Source of the DNA: Gemmatimonadales bacterium UBA2975
GTDB lineage: Bacteria; Gemmatimonadota; Gemmatimonadetes; Longimicrobiales; Gaopeijiaceae
Reading direction: 5' to 3'
DNA length: 35,154 bases
Assembly: GCA_002348265.1 (NCBI GenBank)
Contig: DEAT01000028.1
Coordinates: 46,788-81,941 of the forward strand
The notes under the pieces are model-generated. The model was not told the DNA's origin. It saw only the letters and a list, made by a program, of their open reading frames with translations, and did not search any database. Of this stretch, positions 16,939 through 24,902 are shown in pieces. Both the position numbers and the translations under genes were made by a program. How positions within the stretch are numbered: position 1 is the first letter of the stretch; the number at the start of each line of letters is the position of its first letter.

Positions 16939-18414
16939 CTAACCGTGGTAATTCGGTGCCTCGCGGGTGATCGTAACATCGTGAGGGTGAGATTCTCTGA
17001 GCCCCCCCATGGTAACCCTATTAAATCGCGATTCTGTCCTTAACTCATTGATAGAACCGACCCCGCAATAACCCATACCCGCTCGCAGTCCGCCTACTAG
17101 CTGGTAAATGGTGTCAGAAACCGGCCCCTTGTACGGCACACGCGCTTCAATCCCCTCGGGTACCAGCTTACGTTTGTCTCTAGAGGCATCTTGGAAATAG
17201 CGGTCCGCAGACCCCTCTTCCATTGCGGACAATGACCCCATCCCTCGGACAGTCTTGAAACGTCGTCCTTCGAGCAGAAATGTCTCACCCGGGGACTCGT
17301 CCGTTCCCGCGAACATAGAGCCCATCATCACGCAATGCGCTCCTGCGGCAAGTGCCTTTACGATGTCCCCAGAGTAGCGAATTCCCCCGTCTGCGATAAT
17401 CGGAACGGAGCCATCCACACCATCTGTAGCATCCATGATGGCAGTCAGTTGAGGAAGTCCTACACCCGTCACCACTCGAGTTGTGCAGATCGAACCGGGA
17501 CCAACACCGACCTTCACTGCATCAACACCCCTCTCTACCAATGCCCTCGCTCCTTCCACGGTGCCCACGTTGCCTCCTATGAGCTGAACATCCGGGAATC
17601 GCTCACGCACTTTAGCAACTGCCTTCAACACACCCTCGGAGTGCCCATGAGCCGTATCGACTACGATCACGTCCACACCGGCATCGACGAGCATCTCAGA
17701 TCGCTCTATGTCTTCAGCCGAAGCTCCGATAGCCGCCCCAACACGAAGTCGTCCATGTTCATCTTTACAAGCATCTGGATACTGACGGCGCTTGAAAATG
17801 TCCTTTACTGTTATCAGACCTCTCAAACACCCATCATTATCAACTACTGGGAGCTTCTCGATACGGTGCTTGTGGAGAATTTCCTCGGCCTGCTCTAACG
17901 TTGTCCCAACTGGAACCGTTACAAGATTCTCGGATGTCATCACATCAGAGATTGATTTCGAGAGGTCGGACTCGAACTGCAGATCTCGGTTCGTAATAAT
18001 GCCCAAAAGACGACCCGTATCTTCGACAATCGGCACTCCACTGATTGAGAAACGTGCCATCAACTCATGTGCGTCCTTTAGAGATCCATCCTGACCGAGC
18101 GTAATCGGATTCAGTATCATCCCACTTTCGGAACGTTTAACTCGATCTACCTCCTCGGCTTGCTTCTCGGGCGACAGGTTCTTGTGGATGACGCCAAGAC
18201 CCCCCTCTCGAGCTATTTGTATAGCCATTCTAGACTCGGTCACCGTATCCATCGCTGCTGCGAGCAACGGAATACGGAGGGGAATCCCACGTGTGACCAA
18301 GGTGGATACATCCGCATCCTTTGGATGTACTTGGGAATGACCAGGTATCAGAAGAACATCATCGAACGTAAGAGCTTCTTTCACTATCCGGCCGTCGGAA
18401 TGAGTATCGGTCAT
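16939..18414 (-). CDS. guaB: IMP dehydrogenase GuaB
   Basis: GuaB converts IMP to XMP with NAD, the committed step of GMP synthesis. The 491-residue protein has EALTFDDVLLIPGHSQV, AAAMDTVTE, two CBS domains (about residues 97-210, with GIITNRDLQFE and GLITVKDIFKR), DTAHGHSEGVL, GGNVGTVEGA, the catalytic loop GVGPGSICTTRVVTGVG (Cys310), the IMP site IADGGIRYSGDIVKALAAGAHCVMMGSMFAGTDESPGE, and flap GSADRYFQ. The C-terminus ends RVTMGGLRESHPHDVTITREAPNYHG. ATG 18414 is preceded by GAAAGG about 11 bases away. A 257-base leader separates it from the upstream small gene. Confidence 0.97.
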   Translation of the reverse strand: MTDTHSDGRIVKEALTFDDVLLIPGHSQVHPKDADVSTLVTRGIPLRIPLLAAAMDTVTESRMAIQIAREGGLGVIHKNLSPEKQAEEVDRVKRSESGMILNPITLGQDGSLKDAHELMARFSISGVPIVEDTGRLLGIITNRDLQFESDLSKSISDVMTSENLVTVPVGTTLEQAEEILHKHRIEKLPVVDNDGCLRGLITVKDIFKRRQYPDACKDEHGRLRVGAAIGASAEDIERSEMLVDAGVDVIVVDTAHGHSEGVLKAVAKVRERFPDVQLIGGNVGTVEGARALVERGVDAVKVGVGPGSICTTRVVTGVGLPQLTAIMDATDGVDGSVPIIADGGIRYSGDIVKALAAGAHCVMMGSMFAGTDESPGETFLLEGRRFKTVRGMGSLSAMEEGSADRYFQDASRDKRKLVPEGIEARVPYKGPVSDTIYQLVGGLRAGMGYCGVGSINELRTESRFNRVTMGGLRESHPHDVTITREAPNYHG

Positions 18415-18671
18415 AGACGATTAGACCTTTCAGAAAATGCGAGCGCCCGCATCCACTTCCCAGACGAACCGGGCCTTGCGGAGCGGGCGAAAAAGTGCGC
18501 AGACTGAGCCTTTGATGATACCATCCGGGACGATAGATGGACTCTCGTGCATCGTCAACGCCGGAGATGCCATCGGGGACCATCCAGAAACACTGGAGTC
18601 ACGGTTAAGGTCATAGCCAACATCGTCACTGCACCTTGGAGTCACTTCTCGGATCGCTCGTATCCTTTGAC
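18415..18671 (-). other. Leader between the small conserved gene and guaB, with a weak coupled ORF
   Basis: This 257-base stretch has no recognised gene. An 81-codon open frame (18675 to 18430, GTG start) overlaps the upstream gene's stop in a GTGA junction, which would fit translational coupling, but its protein has no recognised motif. Near guaB a small hairpin at 18437-18452 (stem ATGCG/CGCAT, six-base loop) is followed on the minus strand by TTTT-C. This resembles a weak attenuator but its stem is only five base pairs. I could not match a known riboswitch. Confidence 0.25.
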
Positions 18672-19100
18672 TCACTCACCTGTGCATCCTTCTGCTGACC
18701 CACCCTCACTTCGTGTTGAGTATCTGAACGTTGAGGGGTCCTTTACGTTGCCTTCGACATTTAGGATCTCATCCACCTCTTCAGGAGTGGCTGAATCGTT
18801 GTCGATCACAGTATTGAGATCATCTAGGATCTGCTTACCTGCGCGGGAGAGGTCGGACAGGACTTTATCGGCATACGATATCAACTGAAAAGCTTCCCGA
18901 ATTGCCCCGGGGCTCGCAGCCGTTCGTCGGAGCTTATCCTCAAAGCCCTCAGCAAATTTGAGCAGGCTCGAAGGCTCGACGTCGGTTTTACTGGCATACT
19001 TCGATTCCATGAACTCGATGTAGTCGAGAACTTGGTACACTTGCTCTTCCGGTAACCCCTCGATCTTTCTGATCAGCCTCTGGCGAAGGACGTCGTGCAT
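18672..19100 (-). CDS. Hypothetical protein, 142 residues, DUF2281-like N-terminus
   Basis: Not firmly recognised. The N-terminus LRQRLIRKIEGLPEEQVYQVLDYIEFMESKYASK resembles the short helix pair of DUF2281-type proteins, in which a 'VLDFIEFL' stretch is common. The remainder is acidic and helical (AIREAFQLISYADKVLSDLSRAGKQILDDLNTVID), and the tail beyond residue 120 is rich in Ser, Gly and Glu and probably disordered. It is soluble, with no signal peptide or membrane segment. ATG 19100 lacks a clear Shine-Dalgarno. It diverges from the acyltransferase gene and lies upstream of guaB. Codon-structured composition and heptad-like pattern support a real gene; function unknown. Confidence 0.7.
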   Translation of the reverse strand: MHDVLRQRLIRKIEGLPEEQVYQVLDYIEFMESKYASKTDVEPSSLLKFAEGFEDKLRRTAASPGAIREAFQLISYADKVLSDLSRAGKQILDDLNTVIDNDSATPEEVDEILNVEGNVKDPSTFRYSTRSEGGSAEGCTGE

Positions 19101-19241
19101 TATCTAGAACGAGTTAGCGTAGGTGTGATAGTAAATTTTAACCCCGAGATCAGAGTCTTAAAAAGCCTTCGAGTTGCAAGCGGCTCTTCGCAAATTTAGC
19201 TAAATTCTTTCCACACTGAACAATCACGATAAGCTCCTTCC
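19101..19241. promoter_or_regulatory. Divergent promoter region with 14-bp perfect palindrome
   Basis: This 141-base AT-rich gap serves the small minus-strand gene and the plus-strand acyltransferase. It contains a perfect 14-bp palindrome AATTTAGCTAAATT at 19193-19206, about 35 bases before the acyltransferase ATG. Upstream TTGCAA (19174-19179) could act as a -35 box. On the minus strand TTAAAATT (around 19136) is a possible -10 region. Operator function for the palindrome is inferred from symmetry and position only. Confidence 0.4.
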
Positions 19242-20066
19242 ATGTCTTTCTTTCCGCTACGCCCCGTCCCCGTTTCAGAAGGAGCTGCATCTCTTTACGA
19301 CGAATGGCTGGCCTGGTTAAAGGAATCACTGAGCGACTCTGACTGTGATCGCAACGAGCTATGCAGAGAAATTCTTACGGATATATACTATCCAGAGCTG
19401 AGCTCTTTAGATCATTCCAGCCTATCGAGCACTACTAAAGTCGCACTGGCTCAAATGGATCCGCGTAACGTCACGCTGGAACCCGAATATTACGAGGAAA
19501 TTGATCTCGTACGATACCAACCACGAAAGCCATTACTATGGCTATGGGAAATGTTCGATCGCAGTTCATTAGGAGAGAATATTGACCTTGGAATCCGCTT
19601 TAGAAGGATACTTGCCAAGCACGTGTTCAACTCCTGTGGAAAAAACTTCAAGGCGTTCACGCACGTCAGGTTCTCCTTCGGGTATAACATGGACGTCGGC
19701 GACGGCGTTGTTGTCCATCGCCACGTTCTTCTAGACGATCGCGGGGGCATCGAAATGGGTAACCGGTCGTCGGTCTCGGACTTCGCAAACGTTTACTCGC
19801 ACTCACACAACATCGTTGATGGAAGGATCGTCTACCTTCCTAGGACAGTGATCGGTCAGGGTGTGCGCATCACTTATCACGCGACGGTACTAGCTGGCAC
19901 ACACGTTGCCGACGATTCAATGGTGGGGGCAGGTTCGATGCTGACAAAAAGCACTGATCCTCACTGGGTCTACGTCGGTGTGCCCGCTCGTAAAATCAAA
20001 GAGAAGTCTGCGGAAGAGCGCGCATCAAAGGCACCTACGACCCCGGATCCCTTGGCAGAGAACTGA
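19242..20066 (+). CDS. Hexapeptide-repeat acyltransferase (LbH superfamily)
   Basis: A 274-residue putative O- or N-acetyltransferase. The C-terminal half (about 140-252) is a left-handed beta-helix with hexapeptide-like turns: VGDGVVVHRHVLLDDRGGIEMGNRSSVSDFANVYSHSHN, then VIGQGVRITYHATVLAGTHVADDSMVGAGSMLTKSTDPHWVYVGVPARKIK. YSHSHN (His187/His189) resembles the catalytic-His region of maltose/galactoside acetyltransferases, and the VYVGVPAR ending is typical. The N-terminal ~135 residues, with PRKPLLWLWEMFDRSS and FRRILAKHVFN, are not recognised. No membrane segment is evident. The acceptor is unknown; sugars or lipopolysaccharide precursors are common in this superfamily. ATG 19242 has no clear ribosome binding site. 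It converges on acs 18 bases downstream. Confidence 0.8.
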   Translation: MSFFPLRPVPVSEGAASLYDEWLAWLKESLSDSDCDRNELCREILTDIYYPELSSLDHSSLSSTTKVALAQMDPRNVTLEPEYYEEIDLVRYQPRKPLLWLWEMFDRSSLGENIDLGIRFRRILAKHVFNSCGKNFKAFTHVRFSFGYNMDVGDGVVVHRHVLLDDRGGIEMGNRSSVSDFANVYSHSHNIVDGRIVYLPRTVIGQGVRITYHATVLAGTHVADDSMVGAGSMLTKSTDPHWVYVGVPARKIKEKSAEERASKAPTTPDPLAEN

Positions 20067-20084
20067 AGGAGGTAGGTTCCTAGT

Positions 20085-22040
20085 CTAGCCTTCCTCATCC
20101 TCATGCATGGCCTGGAGACGCTTTACAACCTCAGGGTCAGCCAGCGTCGTGGTGTCACCTATCGCTCTTCCCTCTGCAATGTCACGGAGAAGCCGCCGCA
20201 TGATCTTACCCGAACGAGTCTTCGGAAGCTCTGCAGTGAAGACCACTAGCTCCGGCTTCGCGATTGCTCCGATCTTAGCACTCACGTGAGTTCGCAGCTC
20301 AGTTAAAAGCTCGTCCGATCCATCGATTCCTTCTTTAAGAGTCACAAACGCGGCGATTGATTCTCCTTTGATCTCATGGGCCTTTCCAACTACGGCAGAC
20401 TCCACTACAGCCCGATGATCGACCAAGGCACTCTCCACCTCCATTGTTCCAATCCTGTGCCCAGCAACATTCAGAACATCATCTACGCGACCAAGAATCC
20501 ACAAATACCCGTCTTCATCGACCTTCGCTCCATCACCCGGGAAATATACGTTTGGCCACTTCGACCAGTACGTCTCTCTGAACCTCTGTTCGTCGCCCCA
20601 AACTGCACGCAACATTGAAGGCCATGGCTTTGTGATTGCCAGGTAACCGGCCGTTGTGTCCTCTCCGGACTCATCCCTTATAGCAGCCTCGATCCCTGGA
20701 AACGGGTGAGTCGCGGTCCCCGGCTTGGTCTCGGTCAAACCCGGAAGCGGGGTGATCATGATCGCTCCAGTTTCGGTCTGCCACCATGTATCGACGATCG
20801 GGCAACGCTCACCTCCAATCACCTCGTGATACCACATCCACGCCTCAGGATTGATGGGCTCACCCACAGTGCCCAGAACCCTCAAACGAGAGAGATCATA
20901 CTTCTTGGGCCATTCATCTCCCCAACGCATAAAGGCTCGGATAGCAGTCGGAGCCGTGTAGAAGATGGTGACACCGTATTTCTCACAAAGCTGCCAAAAC
21001 CGGCCGCGATCAGGCGTGTCAGGAGCACCCTCGTACATCACGACTTGAGCACAATTGGCTAAAGGTCCGTATACGATATAGCTGTGTCCGGTGATCCAGC
21101 CTACGTCAGCAGTGCACCAGTAGACGTCATCATCCTTGAGGTCGAATACCGCCTTGGTTGTAGCATAGGCTTGGGTCAAGTAACCACCCGTCGTATGAAC
21201 AACTCCCTTTGGCTTCCCTGTGGTGCCCGACGTGTACAGGATGAAAAGTGTGTCTTCTGAATCCATCGAAACCGCTGGACACGAAGAAGACACCTCTGCC
21301 ACCAGATCATGATACCAGTGATCCCGTCCCATTTTCATCGTGACAGCAGTTTGTTCCGTGAGGTCTCCACCGCGCGCCACCACTACTACATTTTGCACGG
21401 TAGGGGACTGTTCCAGGGCCGCATCCGCATTGGCCTTGAGCGGCACAACCGAGCCACGCCTCCATCCCCCATCTGCCGTTATCAGCAATTTTGACTCTGC
21501 ATCATTGTTTCGATCCGCTAGAGAGTCCGGACTGAATCCGCCAAAGACGACCGAGTGAATGGCTCCTATGCGAGTGCAGGCGAGCATCGCAATCGCCGCC
21601 TCGGGAATCATGGGTAAATAAATCGTTACGCGGTCACCCTTCTTGATACCGAGACTTCTGAGAACATTCGCGAAACGGGACACCTCGCGATGCAACTCTG
21701 CGTACGTGAACGTCCTAGCGTCCCCGGGTTCGCCTTCCCATATAAGTGCGGTACGATCACCACGTCCGGCCTCTACATGTCGATCAAGACAGTTGTAGGA
21801 CACATTGATCCTACCGCCTATGAACCACTCCGCATGCGGCGGCGACCACTTTAGCACTCTTTGCCAAGGCTCGAACCAATCAAGTTCCGCAGCCCACTTG
21901 GACCAGTACCCTTCCGGGTCACTAGCTGCGCTCTCGTAGATGTCTCGATCGTTGATGTTCGCCTGATCAACGAAAGTAGCAGGAGGCCGAAACCTCCTGT
22001 CTTCCTGAAGAAGTGCATCTAGTTCGCCGGCGTCACTCAT
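20085..22040 (-). CDS. acs: Acetyl-CoA synthetase (AMP-forming)
   Basis: Acs activates acetate to acetyl-CoA via acetyl-AMP. The 651-residue protein is full length, with EGEPGDARTFTYAELHREVSRFANVL, the ATP loop YTSGTTGKPKGVVHTTGG, VYWCTADVGWITGHSYIVYGPL, VDTWWQTETGAIMITPLPG, the hinge region GRVDDVLNVAGHRIGTMEVESALV, and the conserved lysine Lys612 in PKTRSGKIMRRLLRDIA, which is the known acetylation site in this family. The N-terminal ACAS_N domain includes YWSKWAAELDWFEPWQRVLKW. ATG 22040 has GAGG seven bases upstream (GATGAGGATGATGA). It is divergent from the Fur-family gene, sharing a 291-base control region. Confidence 0.97.
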   Translation of the reverse strand: MSDAGELDALLQEDRRFRPPATFVDQANINDRDIYESAASDPEGYWSKWAAELDWFEPWQRVLKWSPPHAEWFIGGRINVSYNCLDRHVEAGRGDRTALIWEGEPGDARTFTYAELHREVSRFANVLRSLGIKKGDRVTIYLPMIPEAAIAMLACTRIGAIHSVVFGGFSPDSLADRNNDAESKLLITADGGWRRGSVVPLKANADAALEQSPTVQNVVVVARGGDLTEQTAVTMKMGRDHWYHDLVAEVSSSCPAVSMDSEDTLFILYTSGTTGKPKGVVHTTGGYLTQAYATTKAVFDLKDDDVYWCTADVGWITGHSYIVYGPLANCAQVVMYEGAPDTPDRGRFWQLCEKYGVTIFYTAPTAIRAFMRWGDEWPKKYDLSRLRVLGTVGEPINPEAWMWYHEVIGGERCPIVDTWWQTETGAIMITPLPGLTETKPGTATHPFPGIEAAIRDESGEDTTAGYLAITKPWPSMLRAVWGDEQRFRETYWSKWPNVYFPGDGAKVDEDGYLWILGRVDDVLNVAGHRIGTMEVESALVDHRAVVESAVVGKAHEIKGESIAAFVTLKEGIDGSDELLTELRTHVSAKIGAIAKPELVVFTAELPKTRSGKIMRRLLRDIAEGRAIGDTTTLADPEVVKRLQAMHEDEEG

Positions 22041-22331
22041 TCATCATCCTCATCGGAGCTCTTGGGGGATCGAATCCGCCCCAATGTGCACTCTACCCTC
22101 CTCGGAGCAAACCATTTGATCTGTCTGGTTTTAGATCGCGATCCGCTCGTGTTATCAATAACCGACCTTACCCGGAGGTTGCGTTAGGGAACCGCCGCCG
22201 CATCTGGATGGATACGCTGGCTCGACTGAGGGCTTATTTAACTGTGTTATAATTGACAGGGTTTCTAAGGCAGTTATAACCTTGTTGGATGTTATAGGTC
22301 ATCTAGTGAGTCCGTCCGTGAACGAATCCGA
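22041..22331. promoter_or_regulatory. Divergent control region acs / Fur-family regulator
   Basis: The region drives acs leftward and the regulator rightward. On the plus strand a good sigma70-type promoter is TTGACA (22253-22258), 16 bases, TATAAC (22275-22280). It is embedded in repeated GTTATA elements at 22246, 22273 and 22291; GTTATAA (22246-22252) and TTATAAC (22274-22280) are inverted copies, and GTTATAAC at 22273-22280 is itself palindromic. These are candidate autoregulatory sites for the Fur/PerR protein. In the acs leader, TTGGGG (22062-22067) pairs with CCCCAA (22079-22084), a six-base-pair hairpin. Possible acs promoter elements are TTGATA and TAAAAC on the minus strand, 19 bases apart. 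Confidence 0.55.
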
Positions 22332-22790
22332 ATGTTGAGCAAATTCGAGACTGATGTGCGCCTCAGGAAAGCCCTCGGGGCCAACGGCCAGCGCTTCACT
22401 GAGCAGCGAGGGGCGGTCTTCCGTTATCTCGCTCAGACTGACGTGCATCCAACAGCCGAAGAAGTCTTTTTAGCAGTTCGAGAGCGACTTCCGGCGATCT
22501 CGCTAGGTACGGTGTACAAAAGCCTAGAAACCCTTGTTGGATGCGGGTTGGCAGTCAAACTCACCTACGGAGATCATTCGGCTCGCTATGATGGCAGGAC
22601 TGATCCTCACCACCATGCCCGTTGCGTTTCTTGCGAGAAAGTCCTCGATCTTCCCGGTGAACTATTGACGGGTGAAATCGACTCTCTGAGGGAGACAGCA
22701 GGAACATTCACGGTGACCGGGTACCGGCTAGAACTCTCCGGTTACTGCCCTGAATGCGTGCCGACGAAGGATCTCTTAGTAACAGCCTAA
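22332..22790 (+). CDS. Fur-family transcriptional regulator (Fur/PerR type)
   Basis: A 152-residue metal-dependent DNA-binding repressor. The winged-helix part contains GQRFTEQRGAVFRYLAQTDVHPTAEEVFLAVRERLPAISLGTVYKSLETLVGCGL, the family helix-turn-helix. The C-terminal dimerisation domain has DPHHHARCVSCEKVLDLP, carrying the His cluster and first CxxC (CVSC), and GYCPEC with the second CxxC, a structural zinc site. Whether it senses iron, peroxide or another signal cannot be decided; the closely spaced HHH and double CxxC fit PerR as well as Fur. The operator-like GTTATAA repeats upstream and the oppositely oriented acs suggest autoregulation. ATG 22332 lacks a strong ribosome binding site. 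Confidence 0.92.
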   Translation: MLSKFETDVRLRKALGANGQRFTEQRGAVFRYLAQTDVHPTAEEVFLAVRERLPAISLGTVYKSLETLVGCGLAVKLTYGDHSARYDGRTDPHHHARCVSCEKVLDLPGELLTGEIDSLRETAGTFTVTGYRLELSGYCPECVPTKDLLVTA

Positions 22791-22816
22791 AGGGTGCCTC
22801 AGCGATTTTTTTGACA

Positions 22817-24544
22817 ATGCTCACCCGGCATGCCCACATCTCTTCAGTGTGGCCAATTCTCGTCGTCCTGAATTTGGCGACCGGACCCGCAGGGGTGCGC
22901 GCGCAAGATGCGGAGTGGCTTCAAAACGAGATCCGAGAGACCTTCGAATCGTATACCTGGGGAACAGCTCGATGGAGTGTGCTCGTTTGCTCGCTCGACT
23001 CCGGTGAAACGATCTTTTCCATCGATCCAGAGAGTGCAATAGCTCCGGCGTCAAATATCAAATTGCTGACCACGGCAGCAGCTCTGCAACGACTGGGACC
23101 AGACTACCGTTTTCGTACCTACCTTCTCTCAAGTGCTCCCGTCAAAAACGGTGTACTTCAAGGCGATCTCACCCTATACGGAACGGGCGACCCGGGACTA
23201 TCTGACCGCTTCCACGGCAGCAAAGACGAAGTCTTCCAGCTCTTAGTTGACGACCTCCAGGCCACGGGAATAACCGAGATTTCAGGAGATCTTATAGCGG
23301 ACGCTTCATTCTTCCCTGGTCCTCTGAGGGATGAAGGGTGGGAGCAAAGCGATCTAAACGAACACTTCACGGCCCCAATCTCGGCTCTATCCTACAACGA
23401 GAACGTCGTCTCCTTCCGGATTCGTCCGGGTCCAGTCGGTGCACCTCCCAACGTCGAGACGATTCCCGCACATTCAGCCCTCAATATCGAAAACACTGCA
23501 ACAACTGTCGCGAATCGGGCGCGACCTCGTCTCGCGATTCTAAGGGAAGATCCTTTGAAACCAGTTCGGATCACCGGCCGAATGTCATCAGGATCCGGAG
23601 ACGTTTGGCGTCAGATGACTGTGGCTGTTCCGGCAGACTTCGCAGGGGCGTCATTTCGGGCCGTCCTAGAGGACCGCGGGATCACTGTAACCGGCTCTAC
23701 TAGACGTGTCGAGTTGCCGATCGAATCTGTCGTCAAGCGACTCAGTGGACCCGCGCTCGGTCGTCCAGCCGCCCGCATTCTAGCACGTCACACCTCCCGC
23801 CCCTTGGCCGAATACCTCGAGATAGTGAATAAAGAGAGTAACAATCTATTTGCAGAATTGATTTTCAGAGCCATAGGCCGGGCCGATGCGGGGATCGGAT
23901 CACCTAGTGCGAGCGCGCTCGCGGTACACGAGACACTAGTAACGCTAGGCGTAGACACTGAGGGACTTGTTCAAGTGGATGGCTCGGGCCTGTCCGGCGA
24001 AAACCGAGTGAGTGCAGCTTCGTTCGTAGACTTAATCCGTCGAATGAGTGAGGGTTCACTGTGGCCCGACTATTGGGCGTCACTCCCACGCGCCGGAACA
24101 CGATATGAGCTCGGTCGAATGTATCAGACGGCAGCCGCAAACAATCTTCGCGCCAAAACGGGAACCATAGATGGAGTATCGGCTCTAACTGGAATGGTTC
24201 GGACACAAGACGGAGAAAGGCTCGCTTTTTCTCTCATGGTCAACGGTCTTCCCTCTATAGGCCGAGCGAAGCAACTCGAAAATGAGATCGGTGTGCACCT
24301 AGCGGAGTTCCACCGAGCGCCTGGTACCGCCCCTGAAATGACCGAGCAGACACCGATCCCTGTCGGGAGGAATTCCAATGTATTCAGTGAGCGCCACCGT
24401 GTGGCGCGTGGTGAAAACCTTGGAGGAATAGCAAGAAGCTATGGAGTAACTGTAAACGAGATACTGCAGGTGAACCCGCGTATTGAGAGGAATAGGATAA
24501 TCGCCGGGCAGTGGCTCGAAATCCCCAAGCCCCCCGGGAACTGA
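22817..24544 (+). CDS. dacB: D-alanyl-D-alanine carboxypeptidase/endopeptidase (PBP4) with C-terminal LysM
   Basis: Class C (PBP4/DacB-type) penicillin-binding protein of 575 residues that trims or cleaves peptidoglycan peptides. A signal peptide ends near GVRAQ (residue 30). Active-site motifs are SNIK (Ser79, Lys82, in PASNIKLLTTAAAL), SNN (in NKESNNLFAELIFRAIG) and KTG (AKTGTIDGVSALTG). After the enzyme domain a single LysM (HRVARGENLGGIARSYGVTVNEILQVNPRIERNRIIAGQWLEIPKP) occupies the last ~50 residues. ATG 22817 is the preferred start; an in-frame start at 22754 would overlap the regulator gene. No Shine-Dalgarno is evident. LysM on a PBP4 is unusual and would anchor the enzyme to glycan. 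Confidence 0.92.
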   Translation: MLTRHAHISSVWPILVVLNLATGPAGVRAQDAEWLQNEIRETFESYTWGTARWSVLVCSLDSGETIFSIDPESAIAPASNIKLLTTAAALQRLGPDYRFRTYLLSSAPVKNGVLQGDLTLYGTGDPGLSDRFHGSKDEVFQLLVDDLQATGITEISGDLIADASFFPGPLRDEGWEQSDLNEHFTAPISALSYNENVVSFRIRPGPVGAPPNVETIPAHSALNIENTATTVANRARPRLAILREDPLKPVRITGRMSSGSGDVWRQMTVAVPADFAGASFRAVLEDRGITVTGSTRRVELPIESVVKRLSGPALGRPAARILARHTSRPLAEYLEIVNKESNNLFAELIFRAIGRADAGIGSPSASALAVHETLVTLGVDTEGLVQVDGSGLSGENRVSAASFVDLIRRMSEGSLWPDYWASLPRAGTRYELGRMYQTAAANNLRAKTGTIDGVSALTGMVRTQDGERLAFSLMVNGLPSIGRAKQLENEIGVHLAEFHRAPGTAPEMTEQTPIPVGRNSNVFSERHRVARGENLGGIARSYGVTVNEILQVNPRIERNRIIAGQWLEIPKPPGN

Positions 24545-24659
24545 GAGACCGAGTTCTCTAAATTGAGCTAGCCTTCAAAAGCACTGCACAGTTGATCTTA
24601 CGGCAGGGATGATCTGGACTTCCTTCCATGCCTATAAGGACTCGCACCCAACCAATGAG

Positions 24660-24902
24660 TCAGTCGCCAACAACACCCCGGCCCGTGGCAGAACGGAGTC
24701 GACGCCGGAGTTCTACTAAGGACATGGACTTAATTGTCCTCCGTGCAGACCGCTCACTGTTCCACCTCACATCGGTGAGTTCGACCCGGATATCACCCTC
24801 ACCTTCCAGCACCAAGTGGTAACGGCCTTTATAGTCAGCCGAATCTTCCGCTCGGGTATCCGCAGTCCACGATCGTCCCTCAGCATCGGTGAACACTCTC
24901 AT
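24660..24902 (-). CDS. Small hypothetical protein, 80 residues
   Basis: Not recognised as a named family. Protein features: a compact N-terminal half with alternating hydrophobic residues (MRVFTDAEGRSWTADTRAEDS, KGRYHLVLEGEGDIRVELTDVRW), suggestive of a small beta fold, followed by an Arg-rich helix (SARRTIKSMSLVELRRRLRSATG). ATG 24902 is preceded by GGAAG at five bases, the best ribosome binding site in the neighbourhood, which supports translation. It is convergent with the PBP4 gene (115-base gap) and divergent from the DMT exporter. The positive C-terminus could contact nucleic acid or membrane, but that is a guess. Confidence 0.7.
   Translation of the reverse strand: MRVFTDAEGRSWTADTRAEDSADYKGRYHLVLEGEGDIRVELTDVRWNSERSARRTIKSMSLVELRRRLRSATGRGVVGD

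Noticed and set aside
17335..17898. 187-codon open frame antisense to guaB
   Set aside because: Fully overlaps the conserved catalytic region of guaB; Cys/His/Ser-rich translation with no motif.
20060..20098. GAAGG...CCTTC repeat between the acyltransferase and acs as a terminator
   Set aside because: Stem is only five base pairs with a long loop and no T-run; too weak to call.
22060..22086. tRNA T-arm-like sequence GATCGAATCC
   Set aside because: No acceptor, D or anticodon stems can be built around it; better explained as a simple TTGGGG/CCCCAA hairpin in the acs leader.
22754..22816. Upstream extension of the PBP4 gene
   Set aside because: Would overlap the Fur-family gene and place 21 non-signal residues before the signal peptide.
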